DNA of 64,000 nucleotides, taken from the NCBI RefSeq assembly GCF_001854805.1, contig NZ_MBLO01000221.1, positions 1-64,000 on the forward strand, given 5' to 3'. Shown piece after piece: positions 1 through 8,471 of the stretch; positions within the stretch are counted from its first letter, which is position 1, and each line of letters starts with the position of its first letter. The translations under genes and the position numbers were made by a program. The notes under the pieces are model-generated. The model was not told the DNA's origin, ran no database searches, and saw only the letters and a list, made by a program, of their open reading frames with translations. This DNA comes from Pseudofrankia coriaricola. GTDB lineage: Bacteria; Actinomycetota; Actinomycetes; Frankiales; Frankiaceae.

Positions 1-354
1 CCAGCGTGGGCGCCCACCGGAAGGCGCCTGTCCCAGCGTGGTCGCCTCGCCCTGGGCCGCGTTGCGCTGATCGGTCACGTTCTATTTCCCTCTAGATCCT
101 CAACCAGATCCGGCCGCGCGAAGCCCTCGGCTTCCCTCGGCCGATCGAGTTCCACAACAATCCCGCCCTCAAATCCCCATCAAGATCCAGAACGGCCAAG
201 GGCTTGCAGAAAAACCCGTAGCATCCTTGGCCGTCCGTCTTGGTGTGGTATGGCCTGTACAGAAGCTTTTGGCGACGGCGAAGGAACACCGGCCGTGAGG
301 CGTCGTCCTTGCCGCGGAGGAAGCCTGCGCTCAGGCACGGGTCGGCGGAAACAC
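1..354. other. Window edge, no supportable gene
   Basis: I see no reading frame here with recognisable protein features. The frames that stay open on either strand have low-complexity Arg/Pro/Gly translations typical of GC-rich shadow frames. The stretch is relatively A/T-rich around 85-250 and could be the remainder of the mobile-element debris that follows. Confidence 0.4.
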
Positions 355-512
355 CTCGGAGACACCGGCAGCGAATGTCCGCTCGGCACGCCAGGAGTGC
401 ACCGACAAGATCCTCCTCTACGGCGAACACCACACCACCACCGTGTTCGACGAGTTCGCCCGCCACTTCAACGACCACCGTCCCCACCAGGGGCGAGACC
501 AGCGCCCACCGC
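355..512 (+). pseudogene. IS integrase (rve) C-terminal fragment
   Basis: The frame running through position 380 encodes RSARQECTDKILLYGEHH, then FARHFNDHRPHQGRDQRPP. This matches the C-terminal end of actinobacterial IS3/IS481-type integrase-core transposases, where an ECTDR-LI-GERH segment is followed by HYN-HRPHQ. Only about 50 codons remain, with no start, no DDE core and no partner orfA. It is therefore a relic. It abuts the EthD-like remnant at about 510, so the insertion probably removed the first part of that gene. Family recognition is by eye from the motif. Confidence 0.6.
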
Positions 513-842
513 CATGCCGTCGAAGGCAAGGAAGACGAGTTCAACGAGTGGTACGACAACGTCCACGTGCGTGAGGTGATGGCGACGCCGGGGATGGTCT
601 CGGCGCAGCGCTACACCCTGCGTGACACGGAGATGAGCCGGATGGTCGGTACCCAGCCGACGCACCGGTACCTCCTCGTCTACGAGATGGACGACGACCC
701 GGACGTCGTCATGGGCAAGGTCCGGGAGGCGGTCGAGGCCGGAGCGATCCAGATGCACGAGTCGCTGGACCTCGGGTCCGTGCTGATGTCCTTCTGGTCA
801 CCGCACGGCCCGAAGCTGCACGGCCCGACGCTCGACGCGTGA
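513..842 (+). pseudogene. EthD/dimeric alpha-beta-barrel protein, 5'-truncated
   Basis: From about 513 the frame encodes EGKEDEFNEWYDNVHVREV followed by a PGMVSAQRY segment, the hallmark of small actinobacterial ferredoxin-fold (EthD/dimeric alpha-beta barrel) proteins. The remaining 105 or so residues to the stop at 842 look intact. The usual first beta strand and start codon are missing and are replaced by integrase-derived sequence. An upstream ATG at 240 keeps the frame open, but the residues it would add are arginine-rich noise. Family members often accompany aromatic or fatty-acid catabolic genes. This copy is probably non-functional. Confidence 0.55.
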
Positions 843-886
843 CGGTCTACGCGGCGTCGTCCGGCGCGGCGCACGCCGTTTGCTAG

Positions 887-1255
<369 letters not shown>

Positions 1256-1320
1256 CCTGGCTCGACCGGCACCCCCTCTGGTCCTGTCGTGGTTGTCCCG
1301 CGCCGATCTGTGTCCGTAAT

Positions 1321-1336
1321 ATACCCCCCCGGGTAT
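1321..1336. promoter_or_regulatory. CsoR/CstR-type operator upstream of the sulfur operon
   Basis: ATACCCCCCCGGGTAT is a near-perfect palindrome 20 bp before the ATG at 1357. It repeats the arms of the site at 949-963 in inverted orientation. Its position just upstream of the first sulfur gene suggests repression by occluding RNA polymerase. Confidence 0.6.
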
Positions 1337-1356
1337 AAGTGTCGAGGAGTTGGACG

Positions 1357-1663
1357 ATGACGGTTGGTGAGATCGGTGTGGTGGAGCCGCGCCACGGCAT
1401 CGGCAGAGTGCTGCTGGCCGTGCGGTGCTCAGGAGTCCGCCGAGGGGCAGGCGCCCGACGCGGTGAACGTCCCGCTGTGGGGATTGAACGTGTGCGCCGG
1501 CCGGTGGGCCGGCCAGGACGTGGTGACGGGGCGCCGCTCCGGAGCGGGTGGCGCGATGGCCGCGGAGGTAGTCGAGACCACTGGCGCGCGGTCGTGGGCG
1601 TTGTCCGGCGGTACGCGGGTCTGGGCGAAGGCGGGCTACCCGGTTGAGCGGAACGCCGGTTGA
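1357..1663 (+). pseudogene. Rhodanese-domain protein, frameshifted and missing active-site Cys
   Basis: GAGGAG at 1344-1349 precedes ATG 1357, which begins MTVGEIGVVEPR, a normal start for a stand-alone rhodanese. The frame then drifts. The homology continues in another frame as APDAVNVPL, VVTGRRSGAGGAMAAEVV and ALSGGTRVWAKAGYPVE, which correspond to the substrate loop, active-site loop and C-terminal helix of single-domain rhodaneses. The active-site CRSG is degraded to GRRSG, so the catalytic Cys is lost. At least one frameshift and a missing nucleophile make this a decayed first gene of the sulfur operon. A sequencing error could explain the frameshift but not easily the loop. Confidence 0.55.
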
Positions 1664-1695
1664 CGCGCGCGATCAGAAGGAGAAGGGAGCAGAAG

Positions 1696-3099
1696 GTGAG
1701 TGGTGTTGAGGTCCAGGTCGTGGAGACCTCGTCGTTGGGTGACCGCAGCTACCTGGCTCATGACGGGCTGGTCGCGCTCGTGGTCGATCCGCAGCGTGAC
1801 ATCGACCGGGTCCTTGCCTTGGCAGGCCGGCTCGGGGTGCGGGTCACGCATGTGGCTGAAACGCATCTGCATAACGACTATGTGTCGGGCGGGCTCGCCT
1901 TGGCGCGGGTGACCGGCGCCCGGTATCTGGTCGCCGCTGCCGACGAGGTGGGCTTCGACCGGCTGCCGGTCGCCGACGGCGACGAGGTGGTGGTGTCGGA
2001 CCCGATGCGGCTGCGCGTGGTGGCTGCCCCCGGGCACACGTTCCACCACCTGTCCTACGTCCTCGGCGGTCCCGACGGGCCGGTGGGGGTGTTCACCGGC
2101 GGGTCGCTGCTGTTCGGGACTACCGGCCGTACCGACCTGCTCGGCCAGCGGCACGCCCACACCCTGGCCGGGTACCAGCACGACTCGGTGCGCCGGCTGG
2201 CCGACCTGCTGCCCGACGGCGCGCAGGTGTGGCCAACCCACGGGTTCGGCAGCTTCTGCTCAGCTACCCAGTCCGACGCCACCGCCTCCACGGTCGGCCG
2301 GGAGCGGCGGGTCAATCCGGCGCTGCGGCTGGAGACCGACACGTTCGTCAGCGAAACCCTGGCCGGGCTCGACGCCTACCCCGCCTACTACGCGCACATG
2401 GGCGCCCGCAACGCCGACGGCGCCGCCCCGATCGACCTCACGCCGGCGCACCGGGCCGACGCGGCCGAGCTACGCGAGCGGATCGCCGCCGGCGAGTGGG
2501 TGATCGACCTGCGCTCACGCAAAGCATTCGCGCAACGGCACCTGGCGGGCACGCTGAGCTTCGGCCTGGACGGGCCGATGTCCACCTGGCTGGGCTGGAT
2601 GGCCCCGTGGGGCGCGCCGATCACCCTGCTCGGGGAGAGCGAGCAGCAGGTCGCCGATGCCCAGCGCGAACTCGCCCGCATCGGCATCGACCGGCCCGCC
2701 GCCGCGGCAACCGGCCACCCCGACGCCTGGGCCGGCCAGGACGAGCACCGCCTCGCCGAGCTCACCACCGCCACATTCGTCGACCTCGCCGCCGCCCGCG
2801 TCGGCACCGTCCCGCACGGCCTGCCCGTGCCGGACGTCGTGCTCGATGTGCGGATGGGCAACGAGTGGCGCACCGGCCACCTCGACGGCGCCGTGCACAT
2901 CCCCCTGCCCGAACTGCCCACCCGGCTCGACGACGTGCCCGCCGGCACCGTCTGGGTGCACTGCGGCTCCGGCTACCGCGCCGCCGCCGCGAGCAGCCTG
3001 CTGCAACGCGCCGGCCGCCGGGTGGTGCACCTCGACGACGCCTACGCCAAGGCCGTCGACGCGGGCCTGACCATCGTCAACGGCAAGGAGACCTTGTGA
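1696..3099 (+). CDS. CstB-like persulfide dioxygenase with tandem rhodanese domains
   Basis: The protein has 467 residues. GTG 1696 follows a purine-rich stretch at 1676-1690. The N-terminal metallo-beta-lactamase fold carries THLHNDY (His57, His59, Asp61), the PGHTFHH His114 and the PTHG His182. Two rhodanese folds follow. The first (about 255-350) lacks an active-site Cys, while the second has HCGSGYRA with Cys423. The order dioxygenase, inactive rhodanese, active rhodanese is that of CstB, which oxidises low-molecular-weight persulfides to thiosulfate and sulfite. The usual Asp iron ligand in FTGD is Gly136 here (FTGGSLLF). It overlaps the next gene by GTGA, so translation is probably coupled. 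Likely cytosolic detoxification of H2S-derived persulfide. Confidence 0.85.
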   Translation: MSGVEVQVVETSSLGDRSYLAHDGLVALVVDPQRDIDRVLALAGRLGVRVTHVAETHLHNDYVSGGLALARVTGARYLVAAADEVGFDRLPVADGDEVVVSDPMRLRVVAAPGHTFHHLSYVLGGPDGPVGVFTGGSLLFGTTGRTDLLGQRHAHTLAGYQHDSVRRLADLLPDGAQVWPTHGFGSFCSATQSDATASTVGRERRVNPALRLETDTFVSETLAGLDAYPAYYAHMGARNADGAAPIDLTPAHRADAAELRERIAAGEWVIDLRSRKAFAQRHLAGTLSFGLDGPMSTWLGWMAPWGAPITLLGESEQQVADAQRELARIGIDRPAAAATGHPDAWAGQDEHRLAELTTATFVDLAAARVGTVPHGLPVPDVVLDVRMGNEWRTGHLDGAVHIPLPELPTRLDDVPAGTVWVHCGSGYRAAAASSLLQRAGRRVVHLDDAYAKAVDAGLTIVNGKETL

Positions 3100-3677
3100 C
3101 CAGCCGAACCCCGGCCGCCCTCGCGGCCACCGCACTGCAACACCTCATCGCCACGGCCAACGCACCACGACTGATCGACGTGCGTACCCCGGGCGAGTTC
3201 GAGGCCGCGCACATCCCCGGCTCCTACAACGTGCCACTCGATGTGCTGCGCGAGCACCGCGACGAACTGCGGGCACATCTCGACGAGGAGGTCGTGCTTG
3301 TCTGCCGCTCCGGGCAACGCGCCACCGCGGCCGAACAGGCCCTCGCGGCGGCGGGCCTGTCGAACCTGCGGATCCTGGACGGGGGCATCAGCGCCTGGCA
3401 GGCCGCCGGCGCCCCCGTGCACGGAGGCAAGCGTCGCTGGGACCTGGAACGGCAGGTCCGCCTTGTCGCCGGATCCATCGTGCTGACCGCGGTCCTGGCC
3501 AGCGTGGCAGTCCCGCCAGCGAAATGGGCCGCGGCGGTCATCGGTGCCGGGCTGACGTTCGCAGCCCTGTCCAACACCTGCGTGATGGGGATGCTGCTGG
3601 CCAAACTGCCCTACAACCGCGGCCCCCGCCTCGACGTTGACGGCGTGATCGCCGCCCTGGCTGCCCCCCGGGCGTGA
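3096..3677 (+). CDS. Rhodanese with C-terminal DUF2892-type membrane domain
   Basis: The protein has 193 residues. GTG 3096 overlaps the previous stop and has AAGGAG at 3085-3090. Residues 15-105 form a rhodanese domain with the catalytic loop CRSGQRAT (Cys70) and a typical LDGGISAW end. Two hydrophobic segments at about 125-170, with an LSNTCVMGMLLAKLPYN motif, are a DUF2892 membrane hairpin, so the sulfurtransferase should face the cytosol at the inner membrane. It sits between the persulfide dioxygenase and the sulfite exporter and probably hands sulfane sulfur between soluble carriers. It overlaps the next gene by GTGA. Confidence 0.85.
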   Translation: MTSRTPAALAATALQHLIATANAPRLIDVRTPGEFEAAHIPGSYNVPLDVLREHRDELRAHLDEEVVLVCRSGQRATAAEQALAAAGLSNLRILDGGISAWQAAGAPVHGGKRRWDLERQVRLVAGSIVLTAVLASVAVPPAKWAAAVIGAGLTFAALSNTCVMGMLLAKLPYNRGPRLDVDGVIAALAAPRA

Positions 3678-4450
3678 TCGCCGCCCTTGGCCTCGGCGCG
3701 CTGATCGGGATCCTGCTCGGCCTGCTCGGCGGCGGCGGCTCCATCCTGGCCGTCCCCGCCCTGGTCTACGGCGCCGGGATCCCACTGAAAGCCGCGGTGC
3801 CGACATCGCTGCTGGTCGTGGGGATCTCCTCGGCCGCCGCTCTGCTGCCCCGGCTACGCGCCCGGCAGATCCGCTGGCGCATCGCCGCGATCGTCGGCGC
3901 CGCCGGGGCGGTGGCCGCATTCGGTGGCGCAGCCGTCAACCGGCTGCTCGACCCCCGCATCGTGCTGATCGGCTTCGCCGGCCTCATGGTTCTCGCCGCG
4001 GTCCGGATGCTGCGCGGTGACAGCGAAGCCGGTGGCGACTGCGCCCTACCCGACGGCGGCGTCAACTGGCGCGGCTGCCTGCCCAAATCCATCGGCACCG
4101 GAATCGTGGTCGGGTTCCTCACCGGCCTGTTCGGCGTCGGCGGCGGCTTCCTCATCATCCCCGCCCTCGTCCTGCTCCTCGGCCTGCCCGCACCCGCCGC
4201 GATCGGCACCTCACTGGTCATCATCGTGATCAACTCGGGTGCCGGGTTTGCTGCCCACGCCGGCGACGCCGCCCTCGACTACCGCATCGCCGGCGCGTTC
4301 ACCGCCGCCGCGGTCATCGGCTCGCTGACCGCGGGACGGTTCGCGACCCGCCTGCCCGCCCAGCGACTCAGCCGCGCCTTCGCCTACCTCGTCCTCGCCA
4401 TCGCGACGTTCGTCGTCCTCCAAGCCATCATCAGCCCACCTACCAGCTGA
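3674..4450 (+). CDS. TauE/SafE family sulfite exporter
   Basis: This is a 258-residue integral membrane protein starting at GTG 3674, coupled to the upstream stop. It has two homologous halves, each opening with a Gly-rich hairpin (LGLLGGGGSILAVPALVY and LTGLFGVGGGFLIIPAL), the signature of TauE/SafE permeases, and about seven or eight hydrophobic segments. Family members export sulfite or organosulfonates. As the last gene of a persulfide-oxidising operon its likely job is removal of sulfite made by the dioxygenase. The length is usual for the family. Confidence 0.85.
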   Translation: MIAALGLGALIGILLGLLGGGGSILAVPALVYGAGIPLKAAVPTSLLVVGISSAAALLPRLRARQIRWRIAAIVGAAGAVAAFGGAAVNRLLDPRIVLIGFAGLMVLAAVRMLRGDSEAGGDCALPDGGVNWRGCLPKSIGTGIVVGFLTGLFGVGGGFLIIPALVLLLGLPAPAAIGTSLVIIVINSGAGFAAHAGDAALDYRIAGAFTAAAVIGSLTAGRFATRLPAQRLSRAFAYLVLAIATFVVLQAIISPPTS

Positions 4451-4459
4451 TCCCGTCCG

Positions 4460-4613
4460 CGCCCACGGCGACACCGCCGTGCTCGTCGGCAAGACCCGCT
4501 TCGTCGTCAACGGCGGCAGCGTGTTCAAACGGGAGTGTCAACACCGAGGTGTACACGAAGAAGGACGGCCGCTGGAAGCTCGTCAACCTCCACGCCTGCT
4601 CGGGGAGCTTCTG
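4460..4613 (+). pseudogene. SnoaL/DUF4440-like fragment, frameshifted
   Basis: One frame encodes AHGDTAVLVGKTRFVVNGG and, after a frame change near 4535, another encodes NTEVYTKKDGRWKLVNLHAC up to a stop at 4613. Together they resemble the last two beta strands of DUF4440/SnoaL-like proteins (GDTAVVTG ... RVYVKRDGRWKLVNLHAS). The N-terminal half is absent. It is a remnant with no convincing start. Confidence 0.5.
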
Positions 4614-4858
4614 ACCGGTGGTCGCATCGGGAACGGGCGCGGCGTTGTTGGCCGGTCGGCGGGGGTCGGCGAGGACGGGCGCGTAGAGGGCGAGGCCAGG
4701 CGGTTGGCGGCAAGCATGTCGTGGCGGGCATTGCGGACCTGCGCTCGGGCGCCCATGAACTCGGCGGTAGGTATGGCCCGCGGCGTGAGGCAGGTACTGG
4801 CGTTACCTGGAAGACCAGGCACTCCCCGCGGCAGGCGGTGGCGCCTTGACTGGACGGC

Positions 4859-5200
4859 GTGGACCGAGCGAGTAGCACAGCACCCAGCCCGTCGACATCG
4901 GGGGAGCCGACTGACAGTCGGCGCACGACGGCGATCCTCGCGATCATCCTGGTCAGCTACTTCATGATCCTCCTGGATAGCTCGATCATCTTCACCGCGC
5001 TGCCCACGATCCGCGCCGCGATGCACTACTCATCGACGGGGTTGGCATGGGTGCAGGACGCCTACACCCTGGTGTTCGGTGGTCTGCTGCTGCTCGGCGC
5101 CCGGGCTGGTGACCTGCTGGGCCGCCGGCGGGTGTTCGTGGCCGGTCTGGGAGTGTTCGCCCTCTCGTCCCTGCTCGCGGCGGCTGCCGTGCGCGACTGA
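4859..5200 (+). pseudogene. DHA2-family MFS transporter, N-terminal fragment
   Basis: The 113-residue product has a soluble N-terminus followed by LVSYFMILLDSSIIFTALPTI, then AWVQDAYTLVFGGLLLLGARAGDLLGRRRVF. These are transmembrane helices 1-3 and motif A of drug:proton antiporter-2 exporters. Family members have 14 helices and about 480 residues (compare the intact one at 43908-45431). This frame stops after the third helix with no continuation in another frame before the next gene at 5252. It is a truncated, presumably inactive remnant. Confidence 0.65.
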
Positions 5201-5251
5201 TCCGCGCGGCCCACAGCGACGGAGACGTCCTCACCGAGAAGGGACAGGCCA

Positions 5252-5632
5252 GTGATCAGCACATGGAACGACGACGAACTGGGGCGCATCGGTGACGCGA
5301 CCGAGCTGCAGGTCGCCTCGCGCCGCACGGACGGGTCGTTGCGGCCCTACGTGACCATCTGGGTGGTCCGCCGCGACGCGGATCTCTACGTCCGCTCGGC
5401 CTACGGCAGCGACAACCCGTGGTTCCGCCGCGCCAGGGCCAGCGGCCAGGGCCGCGTCTGCGCAGGCGGGATCGAACGCGACGTCATGTTCTCCGTCCCG
5501 CCCAAGGATGTGCACCGCGGCATCGACGCGGCCTACCACGCCAAGTACGACCAGTACGGGCCGCAGATCGTCGGCAGCGTCGTCGGCGCCCACGCCGCCC
5601 CCGTCACCCTGCGACTCGACCCACAGAACTGA
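5252..5632 (+). CDS. DUF2255 family protein
   Basis: This is an intact 126-residue protein with GTG 5252 preceded by a purine-rich GAGAAGGGA ribosome-binding region. ELGRIGDATELQVASRR, TIWVVRRDADLYVRSAYG and NPWFRRA match DUF2255, a small split-barrel-like family without an established reaction that often lies beside flavin- or F420-dependent oxidoreductases. No membrane segment or signal peptide is seen. It stands alone between remnants, so context gives no function. Confidence 0.75.
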   Translation: MISTWNDDELGRIGDATELQVASRRTDGSLRPYVTIWVVRRDADLYVRSAYGSDNPWFRRARASGQGRVCAGGIERDVMFSVPPKDVHRGIDAAYHAKYDQYGPQIVGSVVGAHAAPVTLRLDPQN

Positions 5633-6039
5633 CCTCGACGAAGGGACGCAGTTGTGCCTGACAGCATCAGCACGCTCACCCTCACGGCCGGGTAATCCCG
5701 GAGGCGTGACACGACCGATCCCTCATGCCGATCACCGAGAAGCACCACCGTGTGTGCCACCCACGTGCGGCGCCGACGTCGACCCGTCCAGCGCCAGCGC
5801 GTGAACGCCAGACCGCTGTGCGGCGGGTTTCAAGCATTGCCGCTACTCCTGGGGCAACGGGGGGGCTTGGCCATGTTGGGGATGCCTGGCCGCGGCCGGT
5901 CGGACCAGAACTGGGACGCGCGCGGGATCGGGTGTCGGGATCGGGTGTGGGGGAGCGGGATCTGCCGTTACCGTCAGACCCCTGTCGTTAGCGCGTCCTC
6001 GTCCGACGGGCGGCGCTGGCCTAGGAAGGGAGTGCCTGG
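5633..6039. other. Intergenic stretch with gene debris
   Basis: No intact gene is visible. A short open stretch from GTG 5653 encodes VPDSISTLTLTAG and stops. It could be the first residues of a deleted enzyme but is too short to assign. Confidence 0.35.
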
Positions 6040-6140
6040 ATGGGCGGGCCGCTGGACGGGGTGAAGGTGGTTGAGCTGGGGGTCGTGGTGGCCGGCCCGG
6101 CATGCGCCGGGATCCTGCTCGACTGGGGTGCCGCGGATCA
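6040..6140 (+). pseudogene. CaiB/BaiF CoA-transferase, N-terminal fragment
   Basis: ATG 6040 starts MGGPLDGVKVVELGVVVAGP, then GILLDWGA. This is the classic N-terminus of family III CoA transferases (GPLxGVKVVELG ... GP.AG..LADWGADV). Similarity ends abruptly after about 33 residues and the frame continues as unrelated sequence to 6246. Full members have about 400 residues, so this is a deletion remnant. Confidence 0.65.
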
Positions 6141-6289
6141 TCGCCCTGAAGGACGCAGGCGCCATTCCGTAGCGTCCTGGGTCGTCAATGCTTTCGCGGT
6201 GGTCGGCGAGGGTCCCGGGTCTCGTCCGCTCTCTTGGTTCGGATGAATGCCGGGGCCGGCGGCCGGCATCCACGGGGCTTCCGGCCCGG

Positions 6290-7048
6290 TTATGACGCGG
6301 GCTTGGCGGGGTGTTTGATGCCGAGGGCGTTGAGCCAGATACGGGTGAGCTCGTCGACGGCCTTGTCGGCGTCGAAGTCGACGGGGTCGTGGGAGTTGAA
6401 AAGGAGCTCAGCGAAGTAGGCGACCATGCCGCCGAGTGCCTGGGCGGCGTAGGCGGGTTCGACGTCGGGGTCGGCGAGGCCGTCGGCCTGGAGTTGGCGG
6501 ATGCGGCGTTCGATGCTGTGGGCGAAGGCGTCCTGGCGTTGGAAGCGGATGCGCCAGACGTCGACGTCGATGGTGGCGACCTGGTGGATGACGCGCATGA
6601 TGCCGGCGTTGGCCGCGTAGGTGCGCAGGTAGTGCTCGTTGGCCGCGCGAATGCGCTCGATGGCGTCGGCGCCGGTGGTGCCAGCCGCACCCGCACCAGT
6701 CGCACCGGCACCAGTTGCCCCCGCGCCGCCACCGCCGACGCCGACGGCGAGCAGGTCGAGCTCGACGGAGTCGACGACCTTGCGGAAGATTTCCTCTTTG
6801 GAGATGAAATAGGTATAGAAGGAGCCGTGTGAGGTGCCGGCCTCGTCGCAGATGTCTGCTACCCGTGCGTGGAGGAAGCCGTCGCGCTCGAACACCACCC
6901 GCGCCGCGTCGAGGAGCTGGTCGCGGGTTTGCCGGCCGCGGCTGGTGCGGCCGGTGCCACGTCGTTTGGCTCTGGCCTCTCCCTGCCAGCCGCGGCTGGC
7001 GTTGGGAATGGAGGCTATTTGCTCGACAGGTCTCGTTCCTTCAGACAT
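6290..7048 (-). CDS. TetR family regulator with Gly/Ala/Thr-rich insert
   Basis: The protein has 252 residues. I chose the ATG at 7048 because GGAGAGGA lies about 5-12 bases upstream; an earlier in-frame start at 7081 is less supported. The N-terminal HTH is clear (RDQLLDAARVVFERDGF, then ARVADICDEAGTSHGSFYTYF, then SKEEIF). Between the HTH and the ligand domain sits a repetitive GGGGAGATGAGATGAGAAG linker of about 25 residues that most relatives lack. The ligand is unknown. It is transcribed away from the ABC-uptake operon that begins at 7635 and is a candidate regulator of that region. Confidence 0.85.
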   Translation of the reverse strand: MSEGTRPVEQIASIPNASRGWQGEARAKRRGTGRTSRGRQTRDQLLDAARVVFERDGFLHARVADICDEAGTSHGSFYTYFISKEEIFRKVVDSVELDLLAVGVGGGGAGATGAGATGAGAAGTTGADAIERIRAANEHYLRTYAANAGIMRVIHQVATIDVDVWRIRFQRQDAFAHSIERRIRQLQADGLADPDVEPAYAAQALGGMVAYFAELLFNSHDPVDFDADKAVDELTRIWLNALGIKHPAKPAS

Positions 7049-7634
7049 TGCAGTCCTCTCCGACGACATAAACCGTGGCACGGCTGAGTACGGCTACCTG
7101 TCGTCCAGGGACAGGATCGTGTGCATAGTAGTGATGCTGGCGCTCGATGCGCTGCCTTTTGGGCGGGTGCCACGGTTCTCCGGGGAGATGGCCGACGGTC
7201 GGTGACCAGGTGCTGCCGGGCAGCGTCGAGCGTAGCAGCGGCAACATGCTCTGACAGCCTGGCGGAACCGTGCTTCCCCCGCACCTCGCCGAAGGTGCCA
7301 GTCGCGGGGCTGGGCGGACGAGCTGGCGCTGTGCCTCGCTCGCGGCCTCTCACGGCGTGACTCTCCATCTCGCCCGTCGCACACCTCCGGTCCGCTCGAC
7401 GCTGACGTGGCCCGAGGGCCCGTGGGCTCAACGATCCGAGAGCCCGAGCCAGGTCGCCTGGGCCGCGGGAGCCGCCGGTCCGCCCTTCCTCGTCGTCTCG
7501 ACGACGGGAACCGGCCCACCTCTCGCGCCGACTCCCGCTGGGAGGTACCCGGACAAAACCACCATCAGCAGGGGTTGTACGCTCCCATGGTGCGGGAACT
7601 TTGAGGTCGACGTCAACATCGGAGTCCAGGCGAG
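7049..7634. other. Divergent intergenic region, TetR gene / ABC operon
   Basis: About 590 bp without a supportable gene. It should contain the promoters of both flanking transcripts. The only clear element is the 13-bp recurrent motif at 7607-7619, close to the ABC gene. Several short open frames have no recognisable features. Confidence 0.4.
7607..7619 (+). promoter_or_regulatory. Recurrent motif copy 1 (TCGACGTCAACAT)
   Basis: TCGACGTCAACAT lies 16-28 bp before the ATG at 7635 of the ABC operon. Closely similar 13-mers occur upstream of three other transcription units in this region. The core is a near palindrome (TYGACGTCRA). Possible operator; the regulator is unknown. Confidence 0.45.
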
Positions 7635-8471
7635 ATGCCCATGCGAGATGTTGCGTCCAGATCCGCGCCTACAGACGGGAGCCGCGAGTTGACCCCCTCG
7701 GAGCACCTCCCCGCGTTGCTGCGGGTAGAGGATGTCTCGATCAGCTTCGGAGGTATCAAGGCCGTCGATCAGGTGTCGTTCACCCTGGACCGCGGCTGCT
7801 GCGGGATCATCGGGCCCAATGGCGCGGGCAAGACGACGCTGCTGGACGCCCTGGCCGGTGTCCTCGTCCCCCGAGCGGGACGGATCCTGCTCGATGGCCA
7901 GGACCTGACCAGGAGATCGTCGGCCTGGCGCGCACAGCATGGCATCCGCCGGACCTTCCAGCGTCACCAGGCCTTCGGCTGGCTGACCGTCGAGGAGAAC
8001 CTCCTGGTGGCGTGCGAGTGGCGGGGCCGAGGTCGGAGGATCCTGGCCGATCTGCTGGCGGCCCGCTCGTCGCGTCGCCGCAGGGAGGCGCACCTGGAGC
8101 GTATCGAGCATGTCCTGGAGCTGTGCGGGCTCCTGTCGGTTCGTGACCAGCGGGCGGCGACGCTGCCGATCGGGCAGGTGCGGCTGATGGAGTTCGCCCG
8201 GGCGATCGTGGACGAGCCGCGGCTGTTGCTGCTGGACGAGCCGACGTCGGGCCTGGGGCCGGCGGACACCGAGCGGCTCGGTTCCGTGGTCTCGGAGCTG
8301 ACGTCGAAGGGTGAGTGCGCGGCGATTCTCGTCGAGCACGATCTCGACTTCGTCGTCGGGATGTGCGACCGGCTGATGGTGCTCACGTCCGGCCAGATCC
8401 TCACCAGTGGTGACCCGGCCGAGGTCTGCCGGGACCCCCGGGTTGTCTCCGCCTACATCGGGACGGCGTAG
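7635..8471 (+). CDS. Branched-chain-type ABC transporter ATPase (LivG-like)
   Basis: The protein has 278 residues with Walker A GPNGAGKT near residue 60, Walker B LLLLDEPTSGLGP near 200 and an H-loop VEHDLDFV. The ABC signature is LPIGQVRLMEFARAIV, the divergent form usual in LivG. The ATG at 7635 gives a long N-terminal tail; TTG 7689, just after a GGGAG, would start nearer the conserved region. The stop TAG is followed directly by the ATG of the permease fusion. It energises import of a branched-chain amino acid-like or, in actinobacterial catabolic clusters, an aromatic or lipidic acid substrate. Confidence 0.88.
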   Translation: MPMRDVASRSAPTDGSRELTPSEHLPALLRVEDVSISFGGIKAVDQVSFTLDRGCCGIIGPNGAGKTTLLDALAGVLVPRAGRILLDGQDLTRRSSAWRAQHGIRRTFQRHQAFGWLTVEENLLVACEWRGRGRRILADLLAARSSRRRREAHLERIEHVLELCGLLSVRDQRAATLPIGQVRLMEFARAIVDEPRLLLLDEPTSGLGPADTERLGSVVSELTSKGECAAILVEHDLDFVVGMCDRLMVLTSGQILTSGDPAEVCRDPRVVSAYIGTA

